Positions 36,102 through 44,494 of a stretch of 56,426 nucleotides of DNA are shown piece by piece. The translations under genes and the position numbers were made by a program. Source of the stretch: Gammaproteobacteria bacterium HGW-Gammaproteobacteria-4 (GTDB taxonomy: Bacteria; Pseudomonadota; Gammaproteobacteria; Xanthomonadales; Xanthomonadaceae); contig PGZC01000020.1 of assembly GCA_002839995.1 (NCBI GenBank), positions 1-56,426 of the forward strand. Direction: 5' to 3'. Position 1 is the stretch's first letter, and each line of letters begins with the position of its first letter. Below the pieces are notes generated by a model. That model was not told the DNA's origin, did not search any database, and was given only the letters and a program-made list of their open reading frames with translations.

Positions 36102-37856
36102 TCAACGCGAAATATCTGCTGCGAGCGGATAAAACCGCCACGACGCCGTGAAATCGGCGGCCGGCGCCTGCTCCAGCAAGCGCGCACGCACCATTTCGAT
36201 CGGCATCGGGCCACCACGCAAAATCGCATCGTGAAACTCGCGATCGTTCATCGTGCCGCTGGCGACAAGCTCGCGCTGCAACGCCTGCAACTGCAAGCCA
36301 CCGAGCAGATATCCGGCCTGATACAGCGGTGGATAATCGCCGGCGAAGCTTCGCCGAACCTCGGCGGCGGCGTTGTCGCGCTCGTGGCCAACACGTTGCA
36401 CCAGCATGTCGATGGCCTGCTCTGGGGTCACTTTGCCGAGGTGAAATCCTAGCGAGAACAAAATGCGCGCGGCGCGGTGATTGCGCCAGAACAACATGCC
36501 GATGCGTTCGTCAGGGGTTCGCGCAAAACCCATATCCCACAACCGCAGTTCCCAATACAGCGCCCAGCCCTCGCTCCAGAACGGGGTCTGGAACAGTTGC
36601 CGCTCCGGGTTGTAGCGCTGGCCATAGAAATGCTGCAAGTGATGGCCGGGGATCAGCTCGTGATGAACCACCGCACGCGAGAAATAGCGATTGTTGCCGC
36701 GCAGGGTCATCAGCTTGCGTTCGTGCGCCATCTCAGCAGTCGGCGAAGCTACCCAGACATCTTCGCCACCGAGGAAAAAGGGCGCCTGCAACTGCGCCTT
36801 TGCCGAAAGCATGTTCATGCGCCAGTCGACACGGGCCAGCGCCGGCACCGTGACCAGCGCGTGCTTGTCGAGAAACGCGACCGCCTCCTGCGCAAGCGTG
36901 CGAGCCAGCGCCGTTTGCTGCCCCGGCGCCACATACATGCCCTTGACATGTTCCAATGCCTGATGCCAATCGGCGTAACCCAACTCGGCCGCCGCCTTGC
37001 TCAACTCGCCCTCGCCCCAGGCCAGCTCGCGTTCCGCCAGTTGCATCAGCTCCTCGGGGCTGTACGGAATCATCTCGTCGGCCAAACCCTGCACCAACGC
37101 ATCGCGCCCAATCGGGTCGCCGACGATGGTTTCCGGGTCGCTGGCGCCCGCAGCAAGCCGCAAGGCCTTGCCACTCGCTTCAAGCTGATCGTCGAGCGCC
37201 TGCCACGGCGCGCGCAGCCACCAGGTCAGCTCGGGGTCGTAATCCGCGTAATACTCGAACCAGTCCTTGAGGCCGCCGCGCACCGTTTCGGCGACGCGGG
37301 CCGCGCGCAACACCACGGCCCGCGAACGCGCTGCGGTTACGCCGTCCTTGTCCAGCGTGGCGGTGCGTTTTTCCAGAGCGCGGCGCAGCGCATCCAGTCG
37401 ATCGGCGCTTTCCCTGCCTTTTGCCGCGTCGCCTGCACGACGCGCCTCCAACAGCGACAGCAGATCGCTCACCCCGGGCAACAACGGCTCGACCTCGGCA
37501 AGGCGCTTTGCCTCGAATGCGAGCGCACGCAGCCGTTGCTCCAGTTCGCGCGACAACAACAGGTGATCGATTCGATCGTCCAGCCCCAACGTGCCGGCGT
37601 CGATCTGCGCGAGGCGTTCGCGCCACGAACGATACAAGGCGCTCAGAGCCGCTTGCCGGCCGGAGCCCCACTCGATATCGAAAACGTGCTCGACGCTTTC
37701 AACATCGGCGCGGAAGCGGCCCAGGATTGCCGGCATCGTGCGCGCGGCGGGCTGCATCTGCGTCAACGCCGGCGCGACCAGCGCATCGGCAGGCAACTCG
37801 CTGGCGATGGTGGCATTGCCAGCGCCGAGCACAAGGGCGATCAGAATTTGGCGCAT
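36102..37856 (-). CDS. DUF885-family exported protein (putative metallohydrolase)
   Basis: 584 residues with an N-terminal signal peptide (MRQILIALVLGAGNATIASE). The DUF885 helical domain contains AVVHHELIPGHHLQHFYGQR, an HxxxxGH-type sequence resembling thermolysin-like metal sites. Members are widely annotated as putative peptidases or lipoproteins, and the actual activity is not established. The ATG at 37856 follows AAGGAG at ideal spacing, which rules out the in-frame ATG 8 codons upstream. It lies 51 bp downstream of sufE and 33 bp upstream of the NHL gene. Confidence 0.85.
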   Translation of the reverse strand: MRQILIALVLGAGNATIASELPADALVAPALTQMQPAARTMPAILGRFRADVESVEHVFDIEWGSGRQAALSALYRSWRERLAQIDAGTLGLDDRIDHLLLSRELEQRLRALAFEAKRLAEVEPLLPGVSDLLSLLEARRAGDAAKGRESADRLDALRRALEKRTATLDKDGVTAARSRAVVLRAARVAETVRGGLKDWFEYYADYDPELTWWLRAPWQALDDQLEASGKALRLAAGASDPETIVGDPIGRDALVQGLADEMIPYSPEELMQLAERELAWGEGELSKAAAELGYADWHQALEHVKGMYVAPGQQTALARTLAQEAVAFLDKHALVTVPALARVDWRMNMLSAKAQLQAPFFLGGEDVWVASPTAEMAHERKLMTLRGNNRYFSRAVVHHELIPGHHLQHFYGQRYNPERQLFQTPFWSEGWALYWELRLWDMGFARTPDERIGMLFWRNHRAARILFSLGFHLGKVTPEQAIDMLVQRVGHERDNAAAEVRRSFAGDYPPLYQAGYLLGGLQLQALQRELVASGTMNDREFHDAILRGGPMPIEMVRARLLEQAPAADFTASWRFYPLAADISR

Positions 37857-37907
37857 GGGTAAATCTCCTTTAATCCGCATTCGCCCCGCCGTACGCGCTG
37901 TCGTCGC

Positions 37908-38354
37908 TCATGCGGCCAGCGCCGCCTCGGCACGATGCTTGATGAAGGCGATCAAGGCCGCCAGACCGTTGCTGCGCGTCGGCGACAAGTGTTGCGACAA
38001 GCCGATACGGGTGATGTAGTCTGCATCGGTTGCCAGGATTTCGCTGGCACTGCGCCCCGAATACACCCGCAGCGCCAGATGGATGAGCCCGGAAACGATC
38101 GCCGAGTCGCTGACCGCCGTGAAATGCAGGCATTGCGCATCGCCACGACTCACGATCCAGACGTTGGACTGACAGCCGTGCAGGCGATTTTCCTCCGTGC
38201 GCAACGCCTCCGGCAGCGGCACGAGCTTGCGCCCGAGATCGATCAGGTACTGATAGCGCTCCGACCAATCGCTGAACATGCCGAACTCGTCAACGATTGC
38301 CTGCTGCGCGTCGCTGGCACTGGCTTCATCGGGTCTGGCGGTGAGCATGTTCAT
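37908..38354 (-). CDS. sufE: SufE-like cysteine desulfuration protein
   Basis: 148 residues. Family features are [38 protein letters not shown] with sulfur-accepting Cys61, and [20 protein letters not shown]. SufE takes persulfide sulfur from a cysteine desulfurase (SufS/CsdA) for Fe-S assembly. The ATG overlaps the cysS stop (ATGA), so it is co-translated with cysteinyl-tRNA synthetase. No desulfurase gene is nearby, so it may serve a remote suf or csd system. Confidence 0.9.
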   Translation of the reverse strand: MNMLTARPDEASASDAQQAIVDEFGMFSDWSERYQYLIDLGRKLVPLPEALRTEENRLHGCQSNVWIVSRGDAQCLHFTAVSDSAIVSGLIHLALRVYSGRSASEILATDADYITRIGLSQHLSPTRSNGLAALIAFIKHRAEAALAA

Positions 38355-39727
38355 GCGCCACGCCGCCAACGCACACCCTGCGCAGTATCTTCCAGCACGA
38401 TGCCCTGCGCGCACAGCTCGGCGCGAATCGCATCGGCACGCGCGAAGTCGCGCTCCTTCCTGGCGGCGTTGCGCGCATCGACGAGACATTGAATGCGGGT
38501 GTCGTCATCGGCGCTGCAACCACGCGCGAACCAGGCGGACGGATCGGATTGCAGCAAGCCCAACAGGCGCCCTGCAGCCAGCAACTCGCCCTTCAGGCGC
38601 GATCGCTCGGATGGGTCTTGCGCACGACGCGCGTCGGCAGCGATACCGGCCATTTCCGCCAGCGCGGTCGGCGTGTTGAGGTCATCGCACAGCGCCGCTT
38701 CCACCGCTGCGGGCGGTGGCGAATCGGGGTCGGCCGCGACGTCGGCCAGATCGCGCAAGGTGCCGTAGAGCCGATCCAGGGTGCGTACGCTTTGCTCGAT
38801 CAGTGCATCCGACCAATCCAGCGGCTGCCGGTAGTGCGCCGACAGCAGCGCCAGACGCAACGCCTCGGCGGGATGTTGCTGCAACAAATCCTCCACCCGA
38901 CTGACGTTGCCCAACGATTTGGACATCTTGGCACCGCCGAAATTGAGCATGCCGTTGTGCAACCAATAGCGAGCAAATACCTTGCCGCCGTGGGCGCAGG
39001 TGCTCTGTGCGATTTCGTTCTCGTGATGCGGAAACTGCAGGTCGATACCACCGGCGTGGATGTCGATGGTCTCGCCCAGATGCGCTTCGCTCATCGCGGA
39101 GCATTCGATGTGCCAGCCCGGCCGACCACGACCCCAGGGGCTGTCCCAACCCGGCAAGTCGCTGGGGGATGGCTTCCACAATACAAAATCGCCAGGGTCG
39201 CGCTTGTACGGCGCCACCTCGACCCGTGCGCCGGCCAGCATGTCCTCGGACGATCGCCGCGACAATTCGCCGTACTGCGGGTACGAGGCGACCGAAAACA
39301 ACACATGGCCCTCCCCGGCATAGGCGTGGCCACTGGCGATCAGGCGCTCGATCATGACGATGATTTGCGGAATATGCGCGGTCGCACGCGGTTCCAGATC
39401 GGGCGGCGCAACGCCCAAGGCGGCCATGTTGTCGCGGTAAGCAGCCGTGAAGCGCTCGGTAATCGCCGAAATCGGCACCTTTTGCTCACCGGCCGCAGCG
39501 TTGATCTTGTCGTCGACATCGGTGATGTTGCGTGCGTAAACCACGTTCGGGTAGCGTGCCCGCAGCAGTTGTGCCAGAACGCCGAACACCACCGGTGGCC
39601 GCGCATTGCCGATATGGATGTAGTTGTATACGGTCGGACCGCACACATACATCGTGACCCGATCGGGGTCGATGGGCACGAAGGTTTCGAGTTGACGCGT
39701 CAAGCTGTTGTAAAGGCGCAGGTGCAT
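38351..39727 (-). CDS. cysS: Cysteinyl-tRNA synthetase
   Basis: 458 residues, class Ia. [17 protein letters not shown] contains zinc-ligand Cys29 and the HIGH-equivalent HIGN (38-41). KMSKS lies at 267-271. Further zinc ligands are in the [12 protein letters not shown] and HHENEIAQS regions. It charges tRNA-Cys. A promoter candidate lies upstream (39756-39783). It heads a run of minus-strand genes that ends with a cluster containing tRNA-Cys itself. Confidence 0.96.
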   Translation of the reverse strand: MHLRLYNSLTRQLETFVPIDPDRVTMYVCGPTVYNYIHIGNARPPVVFGVLAQLLRARYPNVVYARNITDVDDKINAAAGEQKVPISAITERFTAAYRDNMAALGVAPPDLEPRATAHIPQIIVMIERLIASGHAYAGEGHVLFSVASYPQYGELSRRSSEDMLAGARVEVAPYKRDPGDFVLWKPSPSDLPGWDSPWGRGRPGWHIECSAMSEAHLGETIDIHAGGIDLQFPHHENEIAQSTCAHGGKVFARYWLHNGMLNFGGAKMSKSLGNVSRVEDLLQQHPAEALRLALLSAHYRQPLDWSDALIEQSVRTLDRLYGTLRDLADVAADPDSPPPAAVEAALCDDLNTPTALAEMAGIAADARRAQDPSERSRLKGELLAAGRLLGLLQSDPSAWFARGCSADDDTRIQCLVDARNAARKERDFARADAIRAELCAQGIVLEDTAQGVRWRRGA

Positions 39728-39755
39728 GCGTTGGGCGATCTCCGGGCAAGGCTGA

Positions 39756-39783
39756 ATTGTAGCAATCCTGATGCCGCTCTTAA
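39756..39783 (-). promoter_or_regulatory. Candidate promoter of cysS
   Basis: Minus strand: -35 TTAAGA (39783-39778), 16-bp spacer, -10 TACAAT (39761-39756), about 29 bp before the cysS ATG. A CGGAG stands 13-14 nt before the ATG. The -10 is 5/6 to consensus. Confidence 0.55.
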
Positions 39784-39889
39784 CGGAAAACTAAAGCCAG
39801 CGTTCAGCCGCTGGATGTTGCAATGCTGCCATCTGGACCCCGACCAGCGGCCGCAGGCCTTGCTGGGGGAAGCCCTGGAGAAAACCGTG

Positions 39890-40465
39890 ATGACACCGAT
39901 CCGCACTACGCTGGCCTCGCTGTTGGTATTGCCGACACTGGCTCTCGCCCAGCAATACCAGGGGCCGGAGCCCGCAGGCAGTACCGAGAGCGTGCGTTAT
40001 GGCTACGCGCAAGTATTGCGCGCCGACCCGGTGTACGAGCGTGTCGTGTTCAACGAGACGCGCGAGGATTGCGAAGGCGACGCGGTCTATCAGCGGGTCG
40101 GTCCGCGCCAGGCCTCGACCGGCTCGGTGGGCGGCACCGTTATCGGTGCAGTGGTGGGTGGCGTTCTGGGCAATCAGGTCGGCAAGGGCGACGGCCGAAC
40201 CGCCGCCACCGTCGGCGGCGCGGTGATCGGCGGCGCCATCGGCAATCGCGCGGGCTCTGGCGGCGGAACCGGTTATGGTTATGGCGGGCAGGAAGTTCGA
40301 CCGGGCTGTCGCGTCGTCGAGGTGCAGCGCGAGGAGGACCAACTGATCGGCTACGACGTCGAATACCGCTACAAGGGCGATGTCTACATGTCGCGTCTGG
40401 ATAACGACCCCGGCACCCAATTGCAGGTGCGGGTGGCGGTGTCGCCGATCGACGAAGGCCGCTGA
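39890..40465 (+). CDS. Glycine-zipper 2TM domain outer-membrane protein
   Basis: 191 residues. Signal peptide MTPIRTTLASLLVLPTLALA, mature from QQYQG. Residues about 83-125 form a glycine-zipper hairpin (VGGTVIGAVVGGVLGNQVGK and AATVGGAVIGGAIGNRAGSG). The C-terminal part GCRVVEVQREEDQLIGYDVE with DVYMSRLDNDPG matches the family associated with SlyB/Rick_17kDa-like proteins. The mature N-terminal residue is Gln, not Cys, so it is not a lipoprotein. The ATG is 9 nt after GGAG. Divergent from cysS. Confidence 0.85.
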   Translation: MTPIRTTLASLLVLPTLALAQQYQGPEPAGSTESVRYGYAQVLRADPVYERVVFNETREDCEGDAVYQRVGPRQASTGSVGGTVIGAVVGGVLGNQVGKGDGRTAATVGGAVIGGAIGNRAGSGGGTGYGYGGQEVRPGCRVVEVQREEDQLIGYDVEYRYKGDVYMSRLDNDPGTQLQVRVAVSPIDEGR

Positions 40466-40486
40466 ATCCGCGCAATGGCGCGTTGT

Positions 40487-40516
40487 TTGCCAGAACCCGT
40501 CTGACTGGAGTATGAT
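40487..40516 (+). promoter_or_regulatory. Candidate promoter of the L36 gene
   Basis: -35 TTGCCA (40487-40492), 18-bp spacer, -10 TATGAT (40511-40516), 49 bp before the rpmJ ATG. Both hexamers are 5/6 to the sigma-70 consensus. I saw no clear Zur-box-like palindrome in the 5' UTR. Confidence 0.6.
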
Positions 40517-40565
40517 TGGCGGCTGATTTTACCTGCTTCCCGCATACTCGTTCCGAGGTCTGGCC

Positions 40566-40691
40566 ATGAAAGTTCTGTCGTCCCTGAAGTCTGCCAAGTC
40601 GCGCCATCGCGATTGCAAAATCGTACGTCGCCGCGGCAAGGTATTCGTGATCTGCAAGAGCAACCCGCGGTTCAAGGCTCGCCAGCGCTGA
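40566..40691 (+). CDS. rpmJ: 50S ribosomal protein L36, YkgO-type (zinc-independent paralogue form)
   Basis: 41 residues: [20 protein letters not shown] then [20 protein letters not shown] and R. It aligns with E. coli YkgO (MKVLNSLRTAKERHPDCQIV). Of the four zinc ligands of the canonical form, the first Cys position is His and the final His is Phe, so zinc binding is probably lost. Such C-minus forms can replace the zinc-containing L36 under zinc limitation; here it may be the only copy, as in many Xanthomonadales (recalled, not checked). Flanked by its own promoter and terminator. Confidence 0.95.
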   Translation: MKVLSSLKSAKSRHRDCKIVRRRGKVFVICKSNPRFKARQR

Positions 40692-40714
40692 TTGGCCGCC
40701 GTCACGAATGAAAC

Positions 40715-40738
40715 AAGGCCGCGCGTTGCGGCCTTTTT
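40715..40738 (+). terminator. Intrinsic terminator after L36
   Basis: AAGGCCGC-GCGTT-GCGGCCTT stem (8 bp) running into TTTTT at 40734-40738, 24 bp after the rpmJ stop. Confidence 0.92.
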
Positions 40739-40831
40739 CATATCCGGACCCGGGCATTTCGCACAAGGACGTGGCGCCGCGGCCCGGATTTTGTTACATA
40801 GGGTGACGGATATCCGCCCCGGGAGTACGCC

Positions 40832-41167
40832 ATGTCTCGCACCGCGTTTTGCCTCGCCCTCGCACTGGGCACCCTGACTGGCTCCGTCGCCGCTTCCGCT
40901 GCCGGCGATGTGCTGTTGATCGATCGTGTCCGCAGCGAAGCAGGCGTGAATCTGCCCGCACGCGGCCAATTGATGAACGCGGTACGCGCCCAGTTCGGCG
41001 AGCCGGCGCAAGCGCTGGCCGCCGTTGGCGGCGGCGATCCGAGAACGCCGCCGATCACGCGCTGGGTGTATCCCGAGTTCACCGTCTACTTCGAAAACGA
41101 TCATGTGGTGAATGCCGTGCTCAACAAGGCATCCGCGCAGGAGATCGGGCCCAAACCGGTCCACTGA
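40832..41167 (+). CDS. Small exported hypothetical protein
   Basis: 111 residues. Signal peptide (FCLALALGTLTGSVAASAAG, cleavage about residue 24), then a short domain with LPARGQLMNAVRAQFGEPAQ, which looks like a small SmpA/BamE-like helix, and TRWVYPEFTVYFENDHVVNA. The RWxYPxFxVYFE pattern recalls conserved Xanthomonadaceae periplasmic proteins of unknown function. The ATG follows GGGAG. Only 5 bp separate it from aguA, suggesting co-transcription, but no link to polyamine metabolism is evident. Confidence 0.7.
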   Translation: MSRTAFCLALALGTLTGSVAASAAGDVLLIDRVRSEAGVNLPARGQLMNAVRAQFGEPAQALAAVGGGDPRTPPITRWVYPEFTVYFENDHVVNAVLNKASAQEIGPKPVH

Positions 41168-41172
41168 TCGCG

Positions 41173-42204
41173 ATGACCCCTCGTTCCCTGTATCTGCCTG
41201 CGGAATGGCAAGCCCAGTCCGCAGTGGTCATTGCTTGGCCCCATGCTGGCACCGACTGGGCTGCACGCCTGACTGAAGTTGAATCCACCTATCGCGCCCT
41301 GGTGGCCGCGATCGTGCGTTTTCAACCGGTAGTGATCTGCGTGCCCGATGATGCGGTAAAGGCTCGCGCCGAAGCCGTGCTGGGCGAACTCGCCACCTCG
41401 TCACGCGTTCGTTATGTGCAATGCGCCTACGACGACACCTGGCTGCGCGATTCCGGCCCGATCACCCTGCTCGGCGAGGGTGGCCCGGTACTGCTCGATT
41501 TCCGTTTCACCGGCTGGGGCGGAAAATACGAGGCCAGCCAGGACGATCGACTGGTGAGCGAACTGATCGCGCGCGGGGTATTTGCTCCGCACCGGCACCA
41601 GTCCATCGACTTTGCCTTGGAAGGCGGCGCCATCGAGAGCGACGGCCGCGGCAGCATCCTGAGTACCTGGCGCTGTCTGCACGAACGGCACCCGACGCGC
41701 TCGCGCGACGAAATCGCCGCAACCCTGTGCCGCAGCCTGCATGCGGATCGCGTGCTGTGGCTGCAACACGGCTATCTGCAGGGCGATGACACCGACGCCC
41801 ATATCGACACCTTGGCGCGCTTTGCCCCCGGCGATGCCATCGTCTATCAGGCCTGCGACGATCGAACCGATGTCCACGCCAGCGAGCTGGCGGCGATGAC
41901 GGATGAACTGACCCTGCTGCGCACCCCAAGTGGCGCGCCTTACCGTCTGTTCGCCCTGCCCTGGCCCCGACCGATCCATGACGGCGAGCGACGCCTTGCC
42001 GCGTCCTATGCCAATTACCTGATCGTGAATGGTGCCGTGCTGGTGCCCGCATACGACGACCCGGCAGACGCCGAAGCAGCGCGGATCATCGCCATCGCCC
42101 ACCCCGGCCGCGAGGTGGTGCCGGTACCGTGCCGGCCGCTGATCTGGCAGAACGGCAGCCTGCACTGCATTACCATGCAGATTCCCGAGGGAGTGCTGGC
42201 ATGA
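41173..42204 (+). CDS. aguA: Agmatine deiminase
   Basis: 343 residues of the PAD-family pentein fold. LPAEWQAQSAVVIAWPH opens the domain; DDTWLRDSGPI, ALEGGAIESDG and QGDDTDAHIDTLARF carry the catalytic Asp/Glu/His residues. The nucleophilic Cys332 lies in NGSLHCITMQIP at the C-terminus. It hydrolyses agmatine to N-carbamoylputrescine and ammonia. The assignment is strengthened by aguB, which overlaps its stop by 4 nt. Confidence 0.92.
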   Translation: MTPRSLYLPAEWQAQSAVVIAWPHAGTDWAARLTEVESTYRALVAAIVRFQPVVICVPDDAVKARAEAVLGELATSSRVRYVQCAYDDTWLRDSGPITLLGEGGPVLLDFRFTGWGGKYEASQDDRLVSELIARGVFAPHRHQSIDFALEGGAIESDGRGSILSTWRCLHERHPTRSRDEIAATLCRSLHADRVLWLQHGYLQGDDTDAHIDTLARFAPGDAIVYQACDDRTDVHASELAAMTDELTLLRTPSGAPYRLFALPWPRPIHDGERRLAASYANYLIVNGAVLVPAYDDPADAEAARIIAIAHPGREVVPVPCRPLIWQNGSLHCITMQIPEGVLA

Positions 42205-43088
42205 ACAAACCAACGCTGCGCGTGGCGCTGATCCAGGACTGCGACCGCGGCCTGGTCGGCGACAATCTGGGCAATATCGAGCGACAGGTCGCCGATGCCG
42301 CCAGCGCCGGCGCGCGTCTGGTGCTGTTGCAGGAATTGCATAACGGCCCGTACTTTTGCCAGCACGAAAGCGTGGACGAATTCGACCGCGCCGAGCCGAT
42401 CCCCGGCCCGAGCACGGAACGGCTTTCGGCGCTGGCCGCGCACCACGGTGTGGTGCTGGTGGCGTCGCTGTTCGAGCGTCGCGCCGCCGGCCTGTATCAC
42501 AACACCGCGGTGGTGTTCGACGCCGACGGGCGCATCGCCGGGCGCTACCGCAAGATGCACATTCCGGACGATCCGGGCTTTCTCGAAAAATTCTATTTCA
42601 CACCGGGCGATCTGGGCTTCAATCCGATCGATACCCAGGTCGGTCGCCTCGGGGTGCTGGTGTGTTGGGATCAGTGGTATCCGGAAGCGGCGCGGCTGAT
42701 GGCACTTGCTGGTGCGGAACTGCTGCTCTACCCCACCGCGATCGGCTGGGATCGCAGCGATAACGCGGACGAGAAGGCCCGGCAGCGCATGGCCTGGCTG
42801 CTCAGCCACCGCGGCCACGCGGTAGCCAATGGCTTGCCAGTGCTGAGTTGCAACCGCACCGGTTTTGAAGCCTCACCCGACGGCACCAGCGGCATCGAGT
42901 TCTGGGGATCCAGCCATGTGCTCGGGCCACAGGGCGAGGTGCTGGCCGAAGCCGACAGCGAACATCCCGAAATCCTTGTGGCCGACGTCGATCTGGCGCG
43001 CAGCGAGCAGGTGCGTCGCATCTGGCCGTTCTTGCGCGATCGCCGGATCGATGCCTATGGCGACCTGTTGCGACGTTACCGTGACTGA
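42201..43088 (+). CDS. aguB: N-carbamoylputrescine amidase
   Basis: 295 residues, nitrilase superfamily with triad Glu45 (LLQELHNGP), Lys119 (RYRKMHIPDDP) and Cys156 (GVLVCWDQWYPE). The CWDQWYPE context and TAIGWDRSDN are typical of N-carbamoylputrescine amidases. It releases putrescine, CO2 and ammonia, completing the agmatine route with aguA. The ATG overlaps the aguA stop (ATGA). Confidence 0.93.
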   Translation: MNKPTLRVALIQDCDRGLVGDNLGNIERQVADAASAGARLVLLQELHNGPYFCQHESVDEFDRAEPIPGPSTERLSALAAHHGVVLVASLFERRAAGLYHNTAVVFDADGRIAGRYRKMHIPDDPGFLEKFYFTPGDLGFNPIDTQVGRLGVLVCWDQWYPEAARLMALAGAELLLYPTAIGWDRSDNADEKARQRMAWLLSHRGHAVANGLPVLSCNRTGFEASPDGTSGIEFWGSSHVLGPQGEVLAEADSEHPEILVADVDLARSEQVRRIWPFLRDRRIDAYGDLLRRYRD

Positions 43089-44310
43089 ACCCGATAACGA
43101 CACAACTGCGACGAGCGCGGAACAGACGTTGCTCGATCAGCCGATCAAGACCGTCGAACGCGATGGCGTGCGCTATACCCTGCTCGGCACTGCCCATATT
43201 TCGCAGGCCTCGGTCAACGCGGTGCGGGCGCTGATTGCCAGCCGGCGCTTCGACACGGTGGCGGTGGAACTGGATCGCAACCGGCATCGGGCGCTTACCG
43301 GCGCCGATACCTTGATCGAACTCGACCTGTTCGCCATCGTGCGCAGCGGCAAGGCCGGGCTGGTCGCCGCCAATCTGGCGCTGGCGGCGTATCAACGCCG
43401 CCTCGCGGACCAACTGGGTATCGAACCGGGCGCCGAGCTGAAAGCCGCCTGCACCAGCGCCGATGACGCGCAACTGCGACTGTGGCTGATCGACCGCGAT
43501 ATCGGCGTTACCCTGCGCCGGGCCTGGAACAGCCTGGGCTGGTGGTCGCGCGCCAAGCTGGCCAGCGGCCTCGGCGCCAGCCTGCTGTTCGACAGCGACG
43601 TCGAAGAAGACGAAATCGAACGCCTGAAGGAGGGCGACCTGCTGGAAAGCAGCTTCGGCGAGTTCGCCCGGCAAAGCCCGCCGCTTTATACCGCGTTGAT
43701 CGACGAACGCGACCACTACATGGCCGCACGACTTCGTGAGCACGGGGCACAGGGCGATGCCCGCGAGGTGCTGGCGGTCGTTGGCGCCGGCCATCTGCAT
43801 GGGCTGGCGCAGGCGTTGCAAAGCGATGAAGGCGAACCGACGGCCATGCGTGCGGATCTGGATTCGACCCCGGAACGTTCGCAGATTCCATGGTTCACGA
43901 TTGGGCTGATCGCATTTCTGCTCGGCGGCTTTGCCTGGGGCTTTTCCCGTGGCGACGGAATCGGCATGCAGCTTGCGCTGGGTTGGGTGCTGACCACCGG
44001 CACCTTGGGTGCGCTGGGTTGTATCGTCGCCGGTGGCCACCCGCTCAGCGTGCTCGCCGCATTCATCGCCTCGCCGCTGACCCCGCTGCACCCGGCGCTG
44101 TCCTCGGGGATGGTCAGTGCCGGGGTGGAAGCCTGGCTGCGCAAACCCACCTACCGAGACTTCCTGTATCTGCGCGACGACACCATCACCATCAAGGGCT
44201 GGTGGCGCAACCGGGTGGCACGGGTAATGGTCAACTTCTTCCTGACCAATCTGGGCACCGCGCTCGGGGTATGGATCGCCGGCGCGGCGATCCTCGGCAA
44301 GCTGATTTGA
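43081..44310 (+). CDS. TraB/GumN-family integral membrane protein
   Basis: 409 residues. The N-terminal TraB domain has TVERDGVRYTLLGTAHISQA, FDTVAVELDRNRHRAL and the VVGAGHLHGL signature with conserved His and Glu. The C-terminal third has about four membrane helices (IPWFTIGLIAFLLGG, ALGWVLTTGTLGALGCIVAG and others). Bacterial TraB proteins are putative membrane metalloproteases of unknown substrate. The start is GTG at 43081, overlapping the aguB stop by 8 nt without a clear Shine-Dalgarno sequence. No better in-frame start precedes the conserved domain. Confidence 0.82.
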   Translation: MTEPDNDTTATSAEQTLLDQPIKTVERDGVRYTLLGTAHISQASVNAVRALIASRRFDTVAVELDRNRHRALTGADTLIELDLFAIVRSGKAGLVAANLALAAYQRRLADQLGIEPGAELKAACTSADDAQLRLWLIDRDIGVTLRRAWNSLGWWSRAKLASGLGASLLFDSDVEEDEIERLKEGDLLESSFGEFARQSPPLYTALIDERDHYMAARLREHGAQGDAREVLAVVGAGHLHGLAQALQSDEGEPTAMRADLDSTPERSQIPWFTIGLIAFLLGGFAWGFSRGDGIGMQLALGWVLTTGTLGALGCIVAGGHPLSVLAAFIASPLTPLHPALSSGMVSAGVEAWLRKPTYRDFLYLRDDTITIKGWWRNRVARVMVNFFLTNLGTALGVWIAGAAILGKLI

Positions 44311-44313
44311 TCG

Positions 44314-44384
44314 GTCGCCCACACGGTGGGCTCCTGCAACAATCGTGTAGCCCGGGTTGAGGCCCGCAGGGCCGAAACCCGGGA
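44314..44384. repeat. Single REP unit plus CCCGGGTT palindrome
   Basis: GTCGCCCACACGGTGGGCTC (44314-44333, continuing CTGCA) is a third REP copy, here unpaired. It is followed by GTAGCCCGGGTTGAGGCCCG...CCGAAACCCGGGA (44347-44384), the reverse-orientation partner of the repeat at 13765-13799. Both lie between the convergent TraB-family and RND genes. Confidence 0.8.
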
Positions 44385-44494
44385 CTGCCGCAAACACCCA
44401 TCGATGCATCGCAACCCGGTTCAATGTGTGAACTTGCAGCGGGTAATGCCTTCACCATCATCACACAGCCGTAGCCACAACTCAGTCCCGGGTT

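Noticed and set aside
42201-44310. aguB and the TraB gene as a toxin-antitoxin or defence pair
   Set aside because: Both have clear housekeeping-type families and ordinary coupling; nothing suggests defence.
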